From CALBPI01 sp038529355 (lineage in GTDB: Bacteria > Pseudomonadota > Gammaproteobacteria > Steroidobacterales > Woeseiaceae): 64,000 nucleotides of DNA. The position numbers were made by a program, and so were the translations under genes. Location: assembly GCA_038529355.1 (NCBI GenBank), contig JBCBDU010000017.1, positions 1 through 64,000 of the forward strand. The letters run 5' to 3'. This document shows positions 43,916 to 53,182 of this stretch, one piece after another; the first letter of the stretch is position 1; the number at the start of each line of letters is the position of its first letter. A model generated the notes under the pieces. It did no database searches. It saw only the letters and a list, made by a program, of their open reading frames with translations, and was not told the origin of the DNA.

Positions 43916-44652
43916 AAATAGTTCTCCGCGGTGTCTGTCTCGTCGCTGCCATTACTGTCCTCTTTGGCAGCGCTCTCGGGCGTTGGTTCCGTCGCGACTG
44001 GTACTGCGGGCGTCGGCAGCGGTGCGTTTGCCACGCGTGCCACCTTGGGTAGCTGCCGTCCACGTAGGCCACCGTCGACATCAAATCGCGTCAGCAACAG
44101 CACTGCGCCGTCGCGCAGCGCCAGCTCTGTGGCTTGTCGCAACGAAGCCTCGCCGTTCGTCATGAAGTTGTTGCGGCCCGATTTACCATAGGCCGACAGC
44201 GGATACTCGGCCTGCACCTTGCCGGTGTTGTCGAACACGCGCACGTTGAATTTGATCCAGACCGCATAGTCCTTGGTTACGGTCTGTGACGGTGTGACGA
44301 ATTCGAGCGCCGCGACCGATGCATCGATCAGCAGATCGACCGGCGGTATGTTGGTGGCGTCCGGTTCCACTTCGATGACGGTTTCGAACATCTGCCCTAG
44401 CGCGGCGCGAAACATCTGCTGGGAGGCGGGGCCGAGGTCTATCGAGTAACGCTCACCGGAAGCTAGCTTTTCCTCATAGACGAAATTTACCAGCGATTCG
44501 TCATAGCGCACCGCTGCGGTCAATGGCCATTGGTCAACCAGTGCATCGGGGAGCTCGGTTGGTTTCATCCGCACTGAAGTGGCGCAGCCTTGCAACGCTA
44601 TAGCGATCGCAACCAGTGCGAGCAGTCGGGCTGTCAAAGCTTGTACGTTCAT
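43912..44652 (-). CDS. Unknown lipoprotein, coupled to the previous one
   Basis: A 246-residue protein with a lipobox (ALQGC). It has an NFVYEEKLASGERYSIDLG stretch followed by SQQMFRAALGQMFETVIEVE, a pattern I have seen only in general outer-membrane lipoprotein families, then a beta-rich region (AVWIKFNVRVFD) and a Pro/Glu/Ser-rich acidic tail. AGGG stands nine bases before the ATG; an upstream GTG at 44703 is less likely. Forms a two-gene operon with the lipoprotein downstream. Confidence 0.7.
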   Translation of the reverse strand: MNVQALTARLLALVAIAIALQGCATSVRMKPTELPDALVDQWPLTAAVRYDESLVNFVYEEKLASGERYSIDLGPASQQMFRAALGQMFETVIEVEPDATNIPPVDLLIDASVAALEFVTPSQTVTKDYAVWIKFNVRVFDNTGKVQAEYPLSAYGKSGRNNFMTNGEASLRQATELALRDGAVLLLTRFDVDGGLRGRQLPKVARVANAPLPTPAVPVATEPTPESAAKEDSNGSDETDTAENYL

Positions 44653-44880
44653 TCGCGCATCCCTAAAACCCCCTGCAGTTACAAGCGCTGCAGCGTCGCA
44701 CACACACCTAGAACCTACATCGCCCGAGCGGTGGCATCAAGTCGAAAGCCTCACGTTGGTAACACGTTTCCGCTCACTGTACGCCACTGGCGTTGCGTGT
44801 CCTCACGAAATCATCACCGGTGACTCAAGGCACGGCGAACTCGGCCGACATACTTTGGAGCTGCGATTTTTAGCCGAATT

Positions 44881-46911
44881 ATGCAAACAACCAGCAAAAT
44901 GCGGATGCCGAACCTGATGCTGTTGCACAGCTGTGCCGATGCGCGCATTCCGGCCGACCTCGAGGCCGGGCTGAACCGCGCCGAGTGGTGCCGATTCAGC
45001 AGTCATGGGCCAACTGCGCTGGATGATCATGCTGCGCTGGCGGCGGCATGCGACTGTTTATTGCTGGTCGTTGCCAACGCTGAAGATTGGTCTGCGGCTC
45101 GAATGGCTGCCCTGACTACCGCATTGGCGCCGCGGCCGGTGATCGTGCTGTGCCGGCAAGCGCGTGAGAACGAGGCACGCTGGCTTGCAGCGGGTGTCGA
45201 GGATTGCGTGAACGTCGAATCGATCGACGTAGGCACGGTCACTCGCATCGTGCGACGTTGCATCGAGCGCGCGAACCAGCGCGTGCATGTGCGCACGGCC
45301 GAGCAGCAATACGAGGACTTGTTCCGGCAAATGCCAATTGCCGCCTTCTCGGTAGGTCGTGGCCCAACGATCACCAGGGCAAACCAGGCCTTTCTGAAGT
45401 TCATTTCCGCGCAGTCGGCCGAGCAGGTTAGTGATCAACAGTTCCACGGGCTGTTGGCCGGCCTTGAGCAATTGATTGCTGGCAGCAGTCCGCAACAGTC
45501 GACTGACTACAGCGACCACCACATTGTGCATACGCTTGATGAGCAGGAGCGACATGTTGTTGTTTTTGCGCGCCGCAAACGCATGGATGCTGGCGATGAG
45601 CTGGATGTGTTCCTAACCGATGTTACGGAGCAGGAGCAGCAGGCGCGTAGGGTCGCTGAGGCAGAGGCGCGACTGCGGGATATGTACAACAGTGTTCCGG
45701 TGATGATGTTTAGCCTGAATAAAGAGCTGCAAATTATTGATCCAAATCATAGTTTTGTCGCATACATCGGTGTGCCTGACGATGCGTTGGATGGTCTGAC
45801 ATTGCCTTCGCTGCTGGATCCCGACGCTACCGATCTGACAGCGCACAACGTGCTGAACCGGATCAACGAGCGGCGCTCGGAGCGCGATGTGCCAATGCAG
45901 TTGCTGCGCCCGGACGGACAAATCATGGAGTGTCTTTACAGCGCATCGCCGAGGATCGGCAAGTCCGGTGACGTGCAGGGCGCTCACGTCATGCTGGTTG
46001 ATGTCACCGAGCGCAACCGAATGCAGCGCGAGCGTGATGCCTTGCATGAGCAACTGCAGCTCACGCAAAAGCTGGAATCGATTGGCGAATTGGCGGCCGG
46101 CATCGCCCACGAAATAAACACGCCGGCTCAGTATGTCAGTGACAATCTGTCATTTCTGGACGAATCGTTTGGCGAGTTGCAGGCGCTGCTGGCGCGATTG
46201 CCGGATTTACAGATTGTGCTGGAGGCGGAACCGGGTACGCAGGATCAGGCCAAGACGTTGGCCGATGCGATCGAAGAGGCTGATCTGGAGTATCTGGTTG
46301 AGGAAATACCGAACGCGCTGCAGCAAGGTCAGGACGGTATCAGCAAGATTCGCGAGATCGTGCTGGCGCTGAAGGACTTCTCGCATCCGGGCAGCGGTGA
46401 CATGGAGCAGGCCGACTTGAATCGCATTATCGAGAGTACCGTCACCGTTGCGCGCAATGAGTGGAAGTATGTCGCCAGCCTCGACTTTGACCTGGCGCCC
46501 GAGCTGCCGATGGTTGCCTGTTTTCCATCGGCCGTTGCTCAAGTGGTGCTGAATATTGTCGTCAATGCCGCACACGCTATTGCTGATGCGCGCCCCGAAA
46601 ATAGCGATGCACTGGGCAATATTCGCATCGCGTCAGCGATGCCGGACATGCAGACGGTGCTGGTGACGATTGAAGATGACGGACCGGGTATCCCCGAGGA
46701 CATACGCAGCAAGATTTTTGATCCATTCTTCACGACCAAGGAAGTCGGGCGCGGGACTGGTCAGGGGCTTGCGATCAGTCGCGCTGTGATCGTTGAACAG
46801 CATCGCGGCCGACTCACTGTCGACAGCCGGCCTGGCGTTGGCACGACATTCAATATCGAGTTGCCGGTAAGCCAGCGCGAGCGACCGGGCGTTAGTGAGG
46901 AGGCCGCATGA
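44881..46911 (+). CDS. PAS-domain sensor histidine kinase with receiver-like N-terminus
   Basis: A 676-residue soluble kinase with no membrane helix. Residues about 10-130 look like a receiver fold without the phospho-acceptor Asp (LLLVVAN where it should be). Two PAS domains follow (about 140-255 and 265-385). The HisKA H-box AAGIAHEINTPAQ (His410) is separated by a longer helical region from the HATPase_c domain: N-box NAAHAI (Asn562), G1 DDGPGIP, F FDPFFTTK, G2 GTGQGLA. First gene of a three-gene signalling operon; ends by ATGA overlap with the next gene. No clear Shine-Dalgarno at the ATG. Confidence 0.94.
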   Translation: MQTTSKMRMPNLMLLHSCADARIPADLEAGLNRAEWCRFSSHGPTALDDHAALAAACDCLLLVVANAEDWSAARMAALTTALAPRPVIVLCRQARENEARWLAAGVEDCVNVESIDVGTVTRIVRRCIERANQRVHVRTAEQQYEDLFRQMPIAAFSVGRGPTITRANQAFLKFISAQSAEQVSDQQFHGLLAGLEQLIAGSSPQQSTDYSDHHIVHTLDEQERHVVVFARRKRMDAGDELDVFLTDVTEQEQQARRVAEAEARLRDMYNSVPVMMFSLNKELQIIDPNHSFVAYIGVPDDALDGLTLPSLLDPDATDLTAHNVLNRINERRSERDVPMQLLRPDGQIMECLYSASPRIGKSGDVQGAHVMLVDVTERNRMQRERDALHEQLQLTQKLESIGELAAGIAHEINTPAQYVSDNLSFLDESFGELQALLARLPDLQIVLEAEPGTQDQAKTLADAIEEADLEYLVEEIPNALQQGQDGISKIREIVLALKDFSHPGSGDMEQADLNRIIESTVTVARNEWKYVASLDFDLAPELPMVACFPSAVAQVVLNIVVNAAHAIADARPENSDALGNIRIASAMPDMQTVLVTIEDDGPGIPEDIRSKIFDPFFTTKEVGRGTGQGLAISRAVIVEQHRGRLTVDSRPGVGTTFNIELPVSQRERPGVSEEAA

Positions 46912-48098
46912 AGCGCATCCTGTTTGTTGATGACGAGGTCAATATCCTGCAAGGCCTCAAACGGATGCTGCGCTCAATGCGCCGTGAATGGGATATGCAC
47001 TTTGCGAACGGCGCCGAGCAGGCGCTGCAGATGATGGACGAAGAGCCGTTTGACATCGTCGTGACTGACATGCGCATGCCAGTTCACGATGGCGCGTATT
47101 TGCTGGCGAATGTCAAAGCTCGGTATCCCGATACCGCCAGAATTATCCTGTCCGGTCATGCCGAGCAGGAGGCGGCGATACGCTCGGTCGCCGCGGCACA
47201 TCAATTCCTTGCCAAACCCTGCGATGCGGAAACGTTGCGGGCAACGGTTGCGCGTACGTGTCGTTTGCGCGACATGATGCGCAACAAGAGTTTGCAGCGT
47301 ATGGCCACAGAGATCGGTCAGCTACCGAGCGTGCCGAGCATCTATCAGGAAATGAGCGCGGAAATGGGCAAGGACGAGCCATCGATGAAAGTGATCGGTG
47401 CCATTGTCAGCAGTGACCTTGCGATGAGTGCGAAGGTGTTGCAACTGGTGAATTCGGCGTTCTTCGGGCTGCGTCGGCAAATGTCATCCATCGATCAGGC
47501 GGTGGCCTATCTTGGCATGGACGTGATTCGCTCGCTGGTGTTGTCGGAATCTGCGTTCAAATCATTGAGCACAAAGCACTGTCCAGTGTCGTCAGAGACG
47601 CTGTTGCGTAATGGCCAGATGGTTGCCCAGATTGCCAAGGCGATTGCCAAGGACAGCTGCGACACCCGCACCGTTGTTGACGAGGCGTTTCAAGCCGGAC
47701 TGATGCATGAGTTAGGCACGCTGATCCTCGCCAATGGTCGACCCGACGACTACGCAAAGGTCAATGCCAACGTTACGAACGGCATGTCGACAGGCGAGGC
47801 GGAGCAAACCGTGTTCGGCGTCACGCAAGGCGAGGTGGGTGCCTATCTGCTCGGTTTGTGGGGTTTGTCGGACGGGATTGTCGAGGCAATCGCGTTTTGC
47901 CGCCGCCCCGGCGCATCCGATGTGAGCGAATTTGCACCGCTGGTGGCTTTGCATGTGGCGCGTGGACTGCTTCGTGAGTCGCGTGGCCATGCCGAGCAAT
48001 TGAATCTGGACTGGTTGGATAGCATTGGTCTTTCCCTACACATACCGCAGTGGCGCTCAATCGGTGCGGAGTTACTGAATGCCAAGGATGCCGCATGA
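46908..48098 (+). CDS. Response regulator with HDOD output domain
   Basis: A 396-residue protein: receiver domain (1-120) with phospho-acceptor Asp54 in VVTDMRMP and Lys in FLAKPCD, then an HDOD domain (about 135-330) with the pattern QLPSVPSIY, SDLAMSAKVLQLVNSAFFG and SIDQAVAYLGMDVIRSL. HDOD domains lack enzyme activity and act as signalling scaffolds in c-di-GMP-linked pathways. ATGA overlaps at both ends (46908-46911 and 48095-48098) couple it to the kinase and to the third gene. Confidence 0.94.
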   Translation: MKRILFVDDEVNILQGLKRMLRSMRREWDMHFANGAEQALQMMDEEPFDIVVTDMRMPVHDGAYLLANVKARYPDTARIILSGHAEQEAAIRSVAAAHQFLAKPCDAETLRATVARTCRLRDMMRNKSLQRMATEIGQLPSVPSIYQEMSAEMGKDEPSMKVIGAIVSSDLAMSAKVLQLVNSAFFGLRRQMSSIDQAVAYLGMDVIRSLVLSESAFKSLSTKHCPVSSETLLRNGQMVAQIAKAIAKDSCDTRTVVDEAFQAGLMHELGTLILANGRPDDYAKVNANVTNGMSTGEAEQTVFGVTQGEVGAYLLGLWGLSDGIVEAIAFCRRPGASDVSEFAPLVALHVARGLLRESRGHAEQLNLDWLDSIGLSLHIPQWRSIGAELLNAKDAA

Positions 48099-49270
48099 AC
48101 AGAAGAGTGTTGTTTGTTGATGATGAGCCGAACGTGTTGCAAGCCATCAAGCGCGCCACGCGAAAGGATTTTGAGGTCGTCACGGCGGTCGGTGGTGAAG
48201 CCGGTCTCGAGGCGGTTGCCCGCGACGAAACTTACGCACTGATCGTGTCGGATATGCGTATGCCGGGGATGAACGGTGTTGAATTCTTGCGCGCTGCCAA
48301 ACGGTTTTCGCCTGACTCGGTCCGCATCATGCTGACCGGCAACTCGGATCAGACGACAGCAATTGAGGCGGTCAACGAAGGCGAAGTGTTTCGTTTTCTG
48401 ACCAAACCCTGCGACTTGCCGTTACTGCGGTCAGTCATAGAACAAGGTATCCGTCAATACCAGTTGGTGACCGCTGAGCAGGAGCTGCTGGAGCAAACAC
48501 TCAAAGGCAGTATTGGCGTTCTGGCCGACTTGCTGGCGATGGCGCGCCCCGACGCGTTTGGTCGTACCGCGCGGCTGTCGCGTGAAGTCACCCAGTTGCT
48601 CAAGGACAGGACTGAAATCACGGACAAGGAGCGCTGGGAAATTGATACGGCGTCGATGCTCTCACAGCTCGGTTCTATGAACGTTCCGGCCGATTTGCTC
48701 GCCAAATTGAATCATGGTCAGTTGCTGCAAACGGATGAACGTCATGCGTATCAGCAGGCAACGAGTGATGCGGCCCAGCTGCTGAACAAAGTGCCGCGGA
48801 TGGAATCTGTTGCCGAAATTATTGCCTACCAACACAAACACTACGATGGTGGTGGACTGCCGAACGGTCCTATGCGTGCCGAGAACATCCCACTCGGCGC
48901 ACGCGCGTTGCACCTGATTCAAGTGCGCGATGAGCTTAAAGCACAGGGTTACGTTGACGACGATCTGCGCACAGAGTTGCTGCGGCGCAAGCGTGAATTT
49001 GATCCTCGCTTGCTGGATGCGCTACTGACCGCATCAAGTAAATCCGCGAGCACAGTGTTGCGCACCGTCGCGCCGGATCAGCTGCAAGTCGGTATGGAAG
49101 TTAACGCGGACGTTGTCAATACGTTCGGTAGCTTGCTGGTGTGTGAAGGGCAAATCGTCACGCAGGCGATTTGTGACCACCTGCAACGCTTCGTCGACGA
49201 GGGGACGCTCACCGGCGATATTGAAGTGCTCGTGGCGGAAGACACGCACCCGCAGGCGTTAGCGAGTTAG
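48095..49270 (+). CDS. Response regulator with degenerate HD-GYP-like domain
   Basis: A 391-residue protein. Receiver domain with Asp53 in IVSDMRMPG and Lys in FLTKPCD (1-120). The output domain (about 140-330) aligns with HD-GYP phosphodiesterases: RPDAFGRTARLSREV, then SQLGSMNVPADLLAKL where the HD motif (usually HDIGK..P..IL) should be, and HKHYDGGGLPNG in place of HHExxDGxGYP. The metal-binding HD pair is lost, so c-di-GMP hydrolysis is unlikely; a signalling role is more probable. Start ATG 48095 overlaps the HDOD stop. Confidence 0.92.
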   Translation: MNRRVLFVDDEPNVLQAIKRATRKDFEVVTAVGGEAGLEAVARDETYALIVSDMRMPGMNGVEFLRAAKRFSPDSVRIMLTGNSDQTTAIEAVNEGEVFRFLTKPCDLPLLRSVIEQGIRQYQLVTAEQELLEQTLKGSIGVLADLLAMARPDAFGRTARLSREVTQLLKDRTEITDKERWEIDTASMLSQLGSMNVPADLLAKLNHGQLLQTDERHAYQQATSDAAQLLNKVPRMESVAEIIAYQHKHYDGGGLPNGPMRAENIPLGARALHLIQVRDELKAQGYVDDDLRTELLRRKREFDPRLLDALLTASSKSASTVLRTVAPDQLQVGMEVNADVVNTFGSLLVCEGQIVTQAICDHLQRFVDEGTLTGDIEVLVAEDTHPQALAS

Positions 49271-49288
49271 GCTTGGCAAGCGGCGTGG

Positions 49289-50536
49289 TTAGTCAGCAGT
49301 CTGTGCGTCGACAGTAAAGCTCAGACCGGCACGTTCCATCAACCGTTGCGGCAGTTGTGCATGCAGCGCCGACATCGGCGTCGCGAAACCGCCGTGGTTG
49401 CGCTTGGCAGGCATTGCTGACAAACAAACGGCGGCTTCTCCGAGCATTCTGCTGGTGCATCCGTAACCCGGATCGCGTTCGCCGTGCAGCGTTGCGGTCA
49501 AAAGGTCTCCGTCGCGGGTCATGCCGGCAAACCGTATGTTGAAATAGCCGTTCTTGCGTTGTGACTCGTCAGGGCCGGCGCCCGGTTTCGGTAGCAGCAG
49601 CTTTTGCATCATGTAACGGCTCGGTGGTATCGCCGCTGTCGCAACAAATGCGCCCGTCGCTGCTGTGAGTGCTGCCGCTTTCGCCATGCCCGCTGCGCCG
49701 TCGCCGCACAGAGTCCACTCCTGATAGCGGAAATCCCTGCCGTACGGATAGTCCAAAAGGGCATTGGTTCTTCGCACAACACGCGTGTTGACGCTGGCCA
49801 TAACGAATGGCGCGACCCACTTGCCGGTCATTTCATCGCGACGCGGCAGGAACTGCTCGCTGTGATCATCGCCACTCATTTCCCCTTTCGGATTCAGGGC
49901 ATACGGGTTGATCAGCAGTTTCGCCGTGCGCAGATCGCGTTGGGCGTCACTGAGGATCTCCATCATGCTGGCGGCGGTGCCGCCACTCAGGCGCCCGCTG
50001 GACGAGCCCAGATAGAAATGAATGCGCTGCAATGACTGATTGAATCGTTCGTGCGCAGCCTGCTGCATCAGCCATACGCCCAGATCGGAAGGGATTGAAT
50101 CGAAGCCGCAACAATGCACGATGCGCGCGCCGGATTGTTGAGCCGTTCTTTGGTGGGCATCGATCATGCGACGCATCCACGGTACTTCGCCAGACAGATC
50201 ACAATAATGGGTGCCATTGCGAGCACAGGCGGCGACGAGATCGCCGCCATACAGCACATAAGGTCCCACCGTCGTGGCGATCGCGCGGGTTTGGGCCGTG
50301 ATACGCTGCATGTCTTCGGCATTGCTGCCGTCGCCGACCAGAATAGGAATCTGCTCAGCGCCGTCGCCAAGGCTGTCGCGAACCGCGTGCAGTTTTTCGT
50401 CATTACGTCCGGCAATGGCCCACTTTAAGGATTGATCGACGCCGTAGGTCTCGAACAAATGCTCAGCAACAAGGCGACCGGTGAATCCTGTTGCCCCCCA
50501 GACAATGACGTCGTAGCTGCGTTTCTTCTTTGCCAT
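49289..50536 (-). CDS. Saccharopine dehydrogenase-like oxidoreductase
   Basis: A 415-residue NAD(P)-dependent oxidoreductase of the saccharopine dehydrogenase/trans-acting enoyl reductase family. Rossmann motif VIVWGATGFTGRLVAEHL near the N-terminus; VGPYVLYGGDLVAACARNGTHYCDLSGE and CCGFDSIPSDLG are family signatures. Mycobacterial members reduce phthiocerol/phenolphthiocerol lipids; the bacterial substrate is mostly unknown. The ATG at 50536 is preferred to 50572. Convergent with the signalling operon. Confidence 0.9.
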   Translation of the reverse strand: MAKKKRSYDVIVWGATGFTGRLVAEHLFETYGVDQSLKWAIAGRNDEKLHAVRDSLGDGAEQIPILVGDGSNAEDMQRITAQTRAIATTVGPYVLYGGDLVAACARNGTHYCDLSGEVPWMRRMIDAHQRTAQQSGARIVHCCGFDSIPSDLGVWLMQQAAHERFNQSLQRIHFYLGSSSGRLSGGTAASMMEILSDAQRDLRTAKLLINPYALNPKGEMSGDDHSEQFLPRRDEMTGKWVAPFVMASVNTRVVRRTNALLDYPYGRDFRYQEWTLCGDGAAGMAKAAALTAATGAFVATAAIPPSRYMMQKLLLPKPGAGPDESQRKNGYFNIRFAGMTRDGDLLTATLHGERDPGYGCTSRMLGEAAVCLSAMPAKRNHGGFATPMSALHAQLPQRLMERAGLSFTVDAQTAD

Positions 50537-50620
50537 AGCGTTCGTCAATCCTGTAATAAGCGCGCCTGTCAATGCGCGGCGCGTGTGGGTAACGCATCAG
50601 TTAGCTGGTCAGACTACACG

Positions 50621-52048
50621 CTATGGCTCGGTCAGCGATAGTTGCGTTGCAATGCGGGTGCGTTGCCGATCAACACGTTGTGCCAGCGCATCGGCGTCGA
50701 CGCTGAGCACAATGCCATTCTCCATCAATACGACGCCCTCGACGATCGTGGTCGTCACGTTGTTCGAGTCGCTGACATACACGAGATGAGATGTCACATC
50801 GTAAGTGGGTGCCTGCATCAGATCATCTGTGGCAACTTGGATCAGGTCTGCGCGTTTGCCGACGACCAGAGAGCCAACGTCATCGCCCATGCCGATTGCC
50901 TCGGCGCCTTCGCGCGTCGCCATCGTCAGCACATCCAGAGCCGGCAAGTCGGTCGGCGACATGTTGGCGACTTTTGCCAGCAATGCAGCCATCCGGATTT
51001 CTTCCCATAGATCCAGGTCATTGTTGCTGGCCGCCCCGTCTGTACCGAGGCCGACGGCGACGCCGGCGCGGCGCATCTGCACAACCGGACTAATGCCAGA
51101 TGCCAGTTTCATGTTGGACGTTGGATTGTGAATTGCACCGGTGCCGTGGCGCGCCAGCGTTTGAATGTCCGTCTCATCGGGGTATACGACGTGTGCCGCG
51201 ATCAATGGGCCTTGCAGGAAGCCCAGGGTTTCGAGCAACGCGACGGGCGTCATGTCGTAGTTCTGCGCCGTTTGCGAGATTTCCGCTTGCGATTCGGCGA
51301 CGTGGATGGCCACTGGCGCGTTGAGCCGCGCAGCAGCAAGCTGAATACGCTGCAACCACGGCTCGGAGATCGTGTAGACCGAGTGCGCGCCCAGCACGGG
51401 CACGATGCGCGCATGTTTGCCTTGCCAGCGCTTGATAAAATCGACGGCGCCAGCCAATGATTGTTCACCAGTCTCGGCGTCGGGGCTTGTTTGTTCGATC
51501 ACGCTGGGGGCGACCAGCGCACGCAAACCGCAATCGACAACGGTTTCAGCGACGGCATCGCCGAAATAGTACATATCGACAAACGTTGTGATGCCGCCGC
51601 GGATCATTTCATAGCAGGCAAGCTCAGTGCCGACACGCACGAACTGAGCGTCAACGACGGAGACCTCTGCCGGGAAGATGTACTCGGTCAACCACGTCAT
51701 CAGCTCCAGATCATCGGCGACGCCACGTAGCAGCGTCATCGCCGCGTGCGTGTGGCCGTTGACCAGTCCGGGCATGAGGATGCGTTGTTCGCCAGCAATC
51801 GTGCGACCGGCGCGCCACTGCGATTCAATACGCCCGAAATCACCAACATCGACGATCTCGCCTGCGCGCACGACAACAGCGCCATCGCGCAGCACTGGTG
51901 CGTCGGGAGCCATGGTTAGCACGTGATCGCCACGCACAATCAGATCGGCGACGCTGCGTGTGTCTATCGCTTGACCACCGGACGTAGTACAAGCGCTACA
52001 CAACAACACCAGCACGGGCACGGTGAAACGGGTGAGCAGGTGTTTCAT
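50621..52048 (-). CDS. MtaD/TRZ-ATZ family amidohydrolase with lipoprotein signal
   Basis: A 475-residue metal-dependent deaminase related to 5-methylthioadenosine/S-adenosylhomocysteine deaminase. Metal ligands: NGHTHAAMTLLRG, a His in PVAIHVAESQAE, His in IAAHVVYPDE, and Asp in GLGTDGAASNNDL. HxH, E and TDG motifs are all present, so it should be active. Unusually, the N-terminus is a lipoprotein signal (MKHLLTRFTVPVLVLLCSAC), so it would act in the periplasm or on the envelope, unlike cytosolic MtaD. Downstream of the cupin gene with ATGA overlap. Probably part of nucleoside use. Confidence 0.85.
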   Translation of the reverse strand: MKHLLTRFTVPVLVLLCSACTTSGGQAIDTRSVADLIVRGDHVLTMAPDAPVLRDGAVVVRAGEIVDVGDFGRIESQWRAGRTIAGEQRILMPGLVNGHTHAAMTLLRGVADDLELMTWLTEYIFPAEVSVVDAQFVRVGTELACYEMIRGGITTFVDMYYFGDAVAETVVDCGLRALVAPSVIEQTSPDAETGEQSLAGAVDFIKRWQGKHARIVPVLGAHSVYTISEPWLQRIQLAAARLNAPVAIHVAESQAEISQTAQNYDMTPVALLETLGFLQGPLIAAHVVYPDETDIQTLARHGTGAIHNPTSNMKLASGISPVVQMRRAGVAVGLGTDGAASNNDLDLWEEIRMAALLAKVANMSPTDLPALDVLTMATREGAEAIGMGDDVGSLVVGKRADLIQVATDDLMQAPTYDVTSHLVYVSDSNNVTTTIVEGVVLMENGIVLSVDADALAQRVDRQRTRIATQLSLTEP

Positions 52049-52398
52049 TCTTCAGTCTCCAGATTGCGGTAGGCGTCGGCTGTGAAGCGCGGCATACACA
52101 GACACTCAAATACCAGATCGACGGTACCCGTGTTGCGGATTTGCTGCGCCTGCCCGCGTGGGATATGCACGGTATCACCGCCCGTGACGGCATAGCCAGG
52201 CGCGCCGCCAACGAATATCTGACCCTCACCGCTGAGCAGCACGTACCACTCGTCGACATCCAGAGCGTGCTTTTGCGTCAGCGTACCCGGCGTCACCCGA
52301 CAGCGCGCCAAAGACGCACCGGGATGCGAGGTTGCGTTGATCAGTTCAGTAATGAAGCATCGCTCGTCAGTCCAGAATTCGCGTGCGGCCTGTTTCAT
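52045..52398 (-). CDS. Single-domain cupin
   Basis: A 117-residue beta-barrel protein. Cupin motif 1 LTQKHALDVDEWYVLLSGEG has His and Glu ligands; motif 2 is GGDTVHIPRGQAQQIRN. AAGGA precedes the ATG at 52398. Ends by ATGA in the deaminase gene, so they are co-translated. Divergent from deoD. Role unknown; may bind or modify a product of the neighbouring enzymes. Confidence 0.87.
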   Translation of the reverse strand: MKQAAREFWTDERCFITELINATSHPGASLARCRVTPGTLTQKHALDVDEWYVLLSGEGQIFVGGAPGYAVTGGDTVHIPRGQAQQIRNTGTVDLVFECLCMPRFTADAYRNLETEE

Positions 52399-52471
52399 TG
52401 TGGTTCCTTGCTGCGGCGGCGTGCTGCCTCGGTGTATCATAACGAGCCTGACGACAAGGCAGCAAAGATCA

Positions 52472-53182
52472 ATGACCAAACACATGAATGCAGCGCCGGG
52501 CGATTTTGCGCCGACCGTGCTGATGCCCGGCGATCCGCTGCGGGCAAAATACATTGCCGAAACCTATTTGAGCGACGCACGTGAGGTGACGAACGTTCGC
52601 AACATGCTTGGCTTCACCGGCACCTTCGAAGGTACGCCCGTGTCGGTCATGGCGCACGGCATGGGTATTCCGTCCGTGTCGATTTATGTGTCCGAATTGA
52701 TTGAGAGCTATGGCGCCCAACGAATTATTCGGGTCGGTAGCTGCGGGACGGTTAATCCGAAGACGAAGCTGCGTGATGTCGTGATCGGCGCCGGTGCGTG
52801 CACCGATTCGGGCGTTAACCGCATGCGGTTTGGTGGTTACGATTACGCCGCCATTGCCGACTTCGGATTGTTGCGGCACGCGGTCGAGGTCGCCGAGCAA
52901 CACGGCGCGGCCTACCACGTTGGCAATCTGTTCTCGGCCGATTTGTTCTACACGCCTGACCCGGACATGTTTGACACCATGGCAAAATACGACGTGATGG
53001 GCGTCGAAATGGAGGCGGCGGGCATCTATCCGCTGGCCGCCGAGCATGGCATCGCGGCGTTGGCGATTTGCACGATCAGTGATGACATTCGCAGCGGTGA
53101 GGCGCTGACGTCCGATGAGCGGGCGACGACGTTTGACGACATGATCAAGATCGCGCTCGCAACGGCGGTGTCTGTTGACTGA
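52472..53182 (+). CDS. deoD: Purine-nucleoside phosphorylase, DeoD type
   Basis: Phosphorolyses purine (deoxy)nucleosides to base and (deoxy)ribose-1-phosphate. 236 residues of the hexameric trimeric NP-I fold: GDPLRAKYIAETYL, GMGIPSVSIYVSELI, GSCGTVNP, and the base-binding MEAAGIYPLA and CTISDDI with catalytic Asp. ATG 52472 gives the family N-terminus. First gene of deoD-deoC-ALDH-ALDH-like. Confidence 0.96.
   Translation: MTKHMNAAPGDFAPTVLMPGDPLRAKYIAETYLSDAREVTNVRNMLGFTGTFEGTPVSVMAHGMGIPSVSIYVSELIESYGAQRIIRVGSCGTVNPKTKLRDVVIGAGACTDSGVNRMRFGGYDYAAIADFGLLRHAVEVAEQHGAAYHVGNLFSADLFYTPDPDMFDTMAKYDVMGVEMEAAGIYPLAAEHGIAALAICTISDDIRSGEALTSDERATTFDDMIKIALATAVSVD

Noticed and set aside
44814..44823. 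Ten-base palindrome TCACCGGTGA upstream of the histidine kinase
   Set aside because: Short enough to occur by chance in 64 kb; no second copy was seen near the operon. Kept only as a note.
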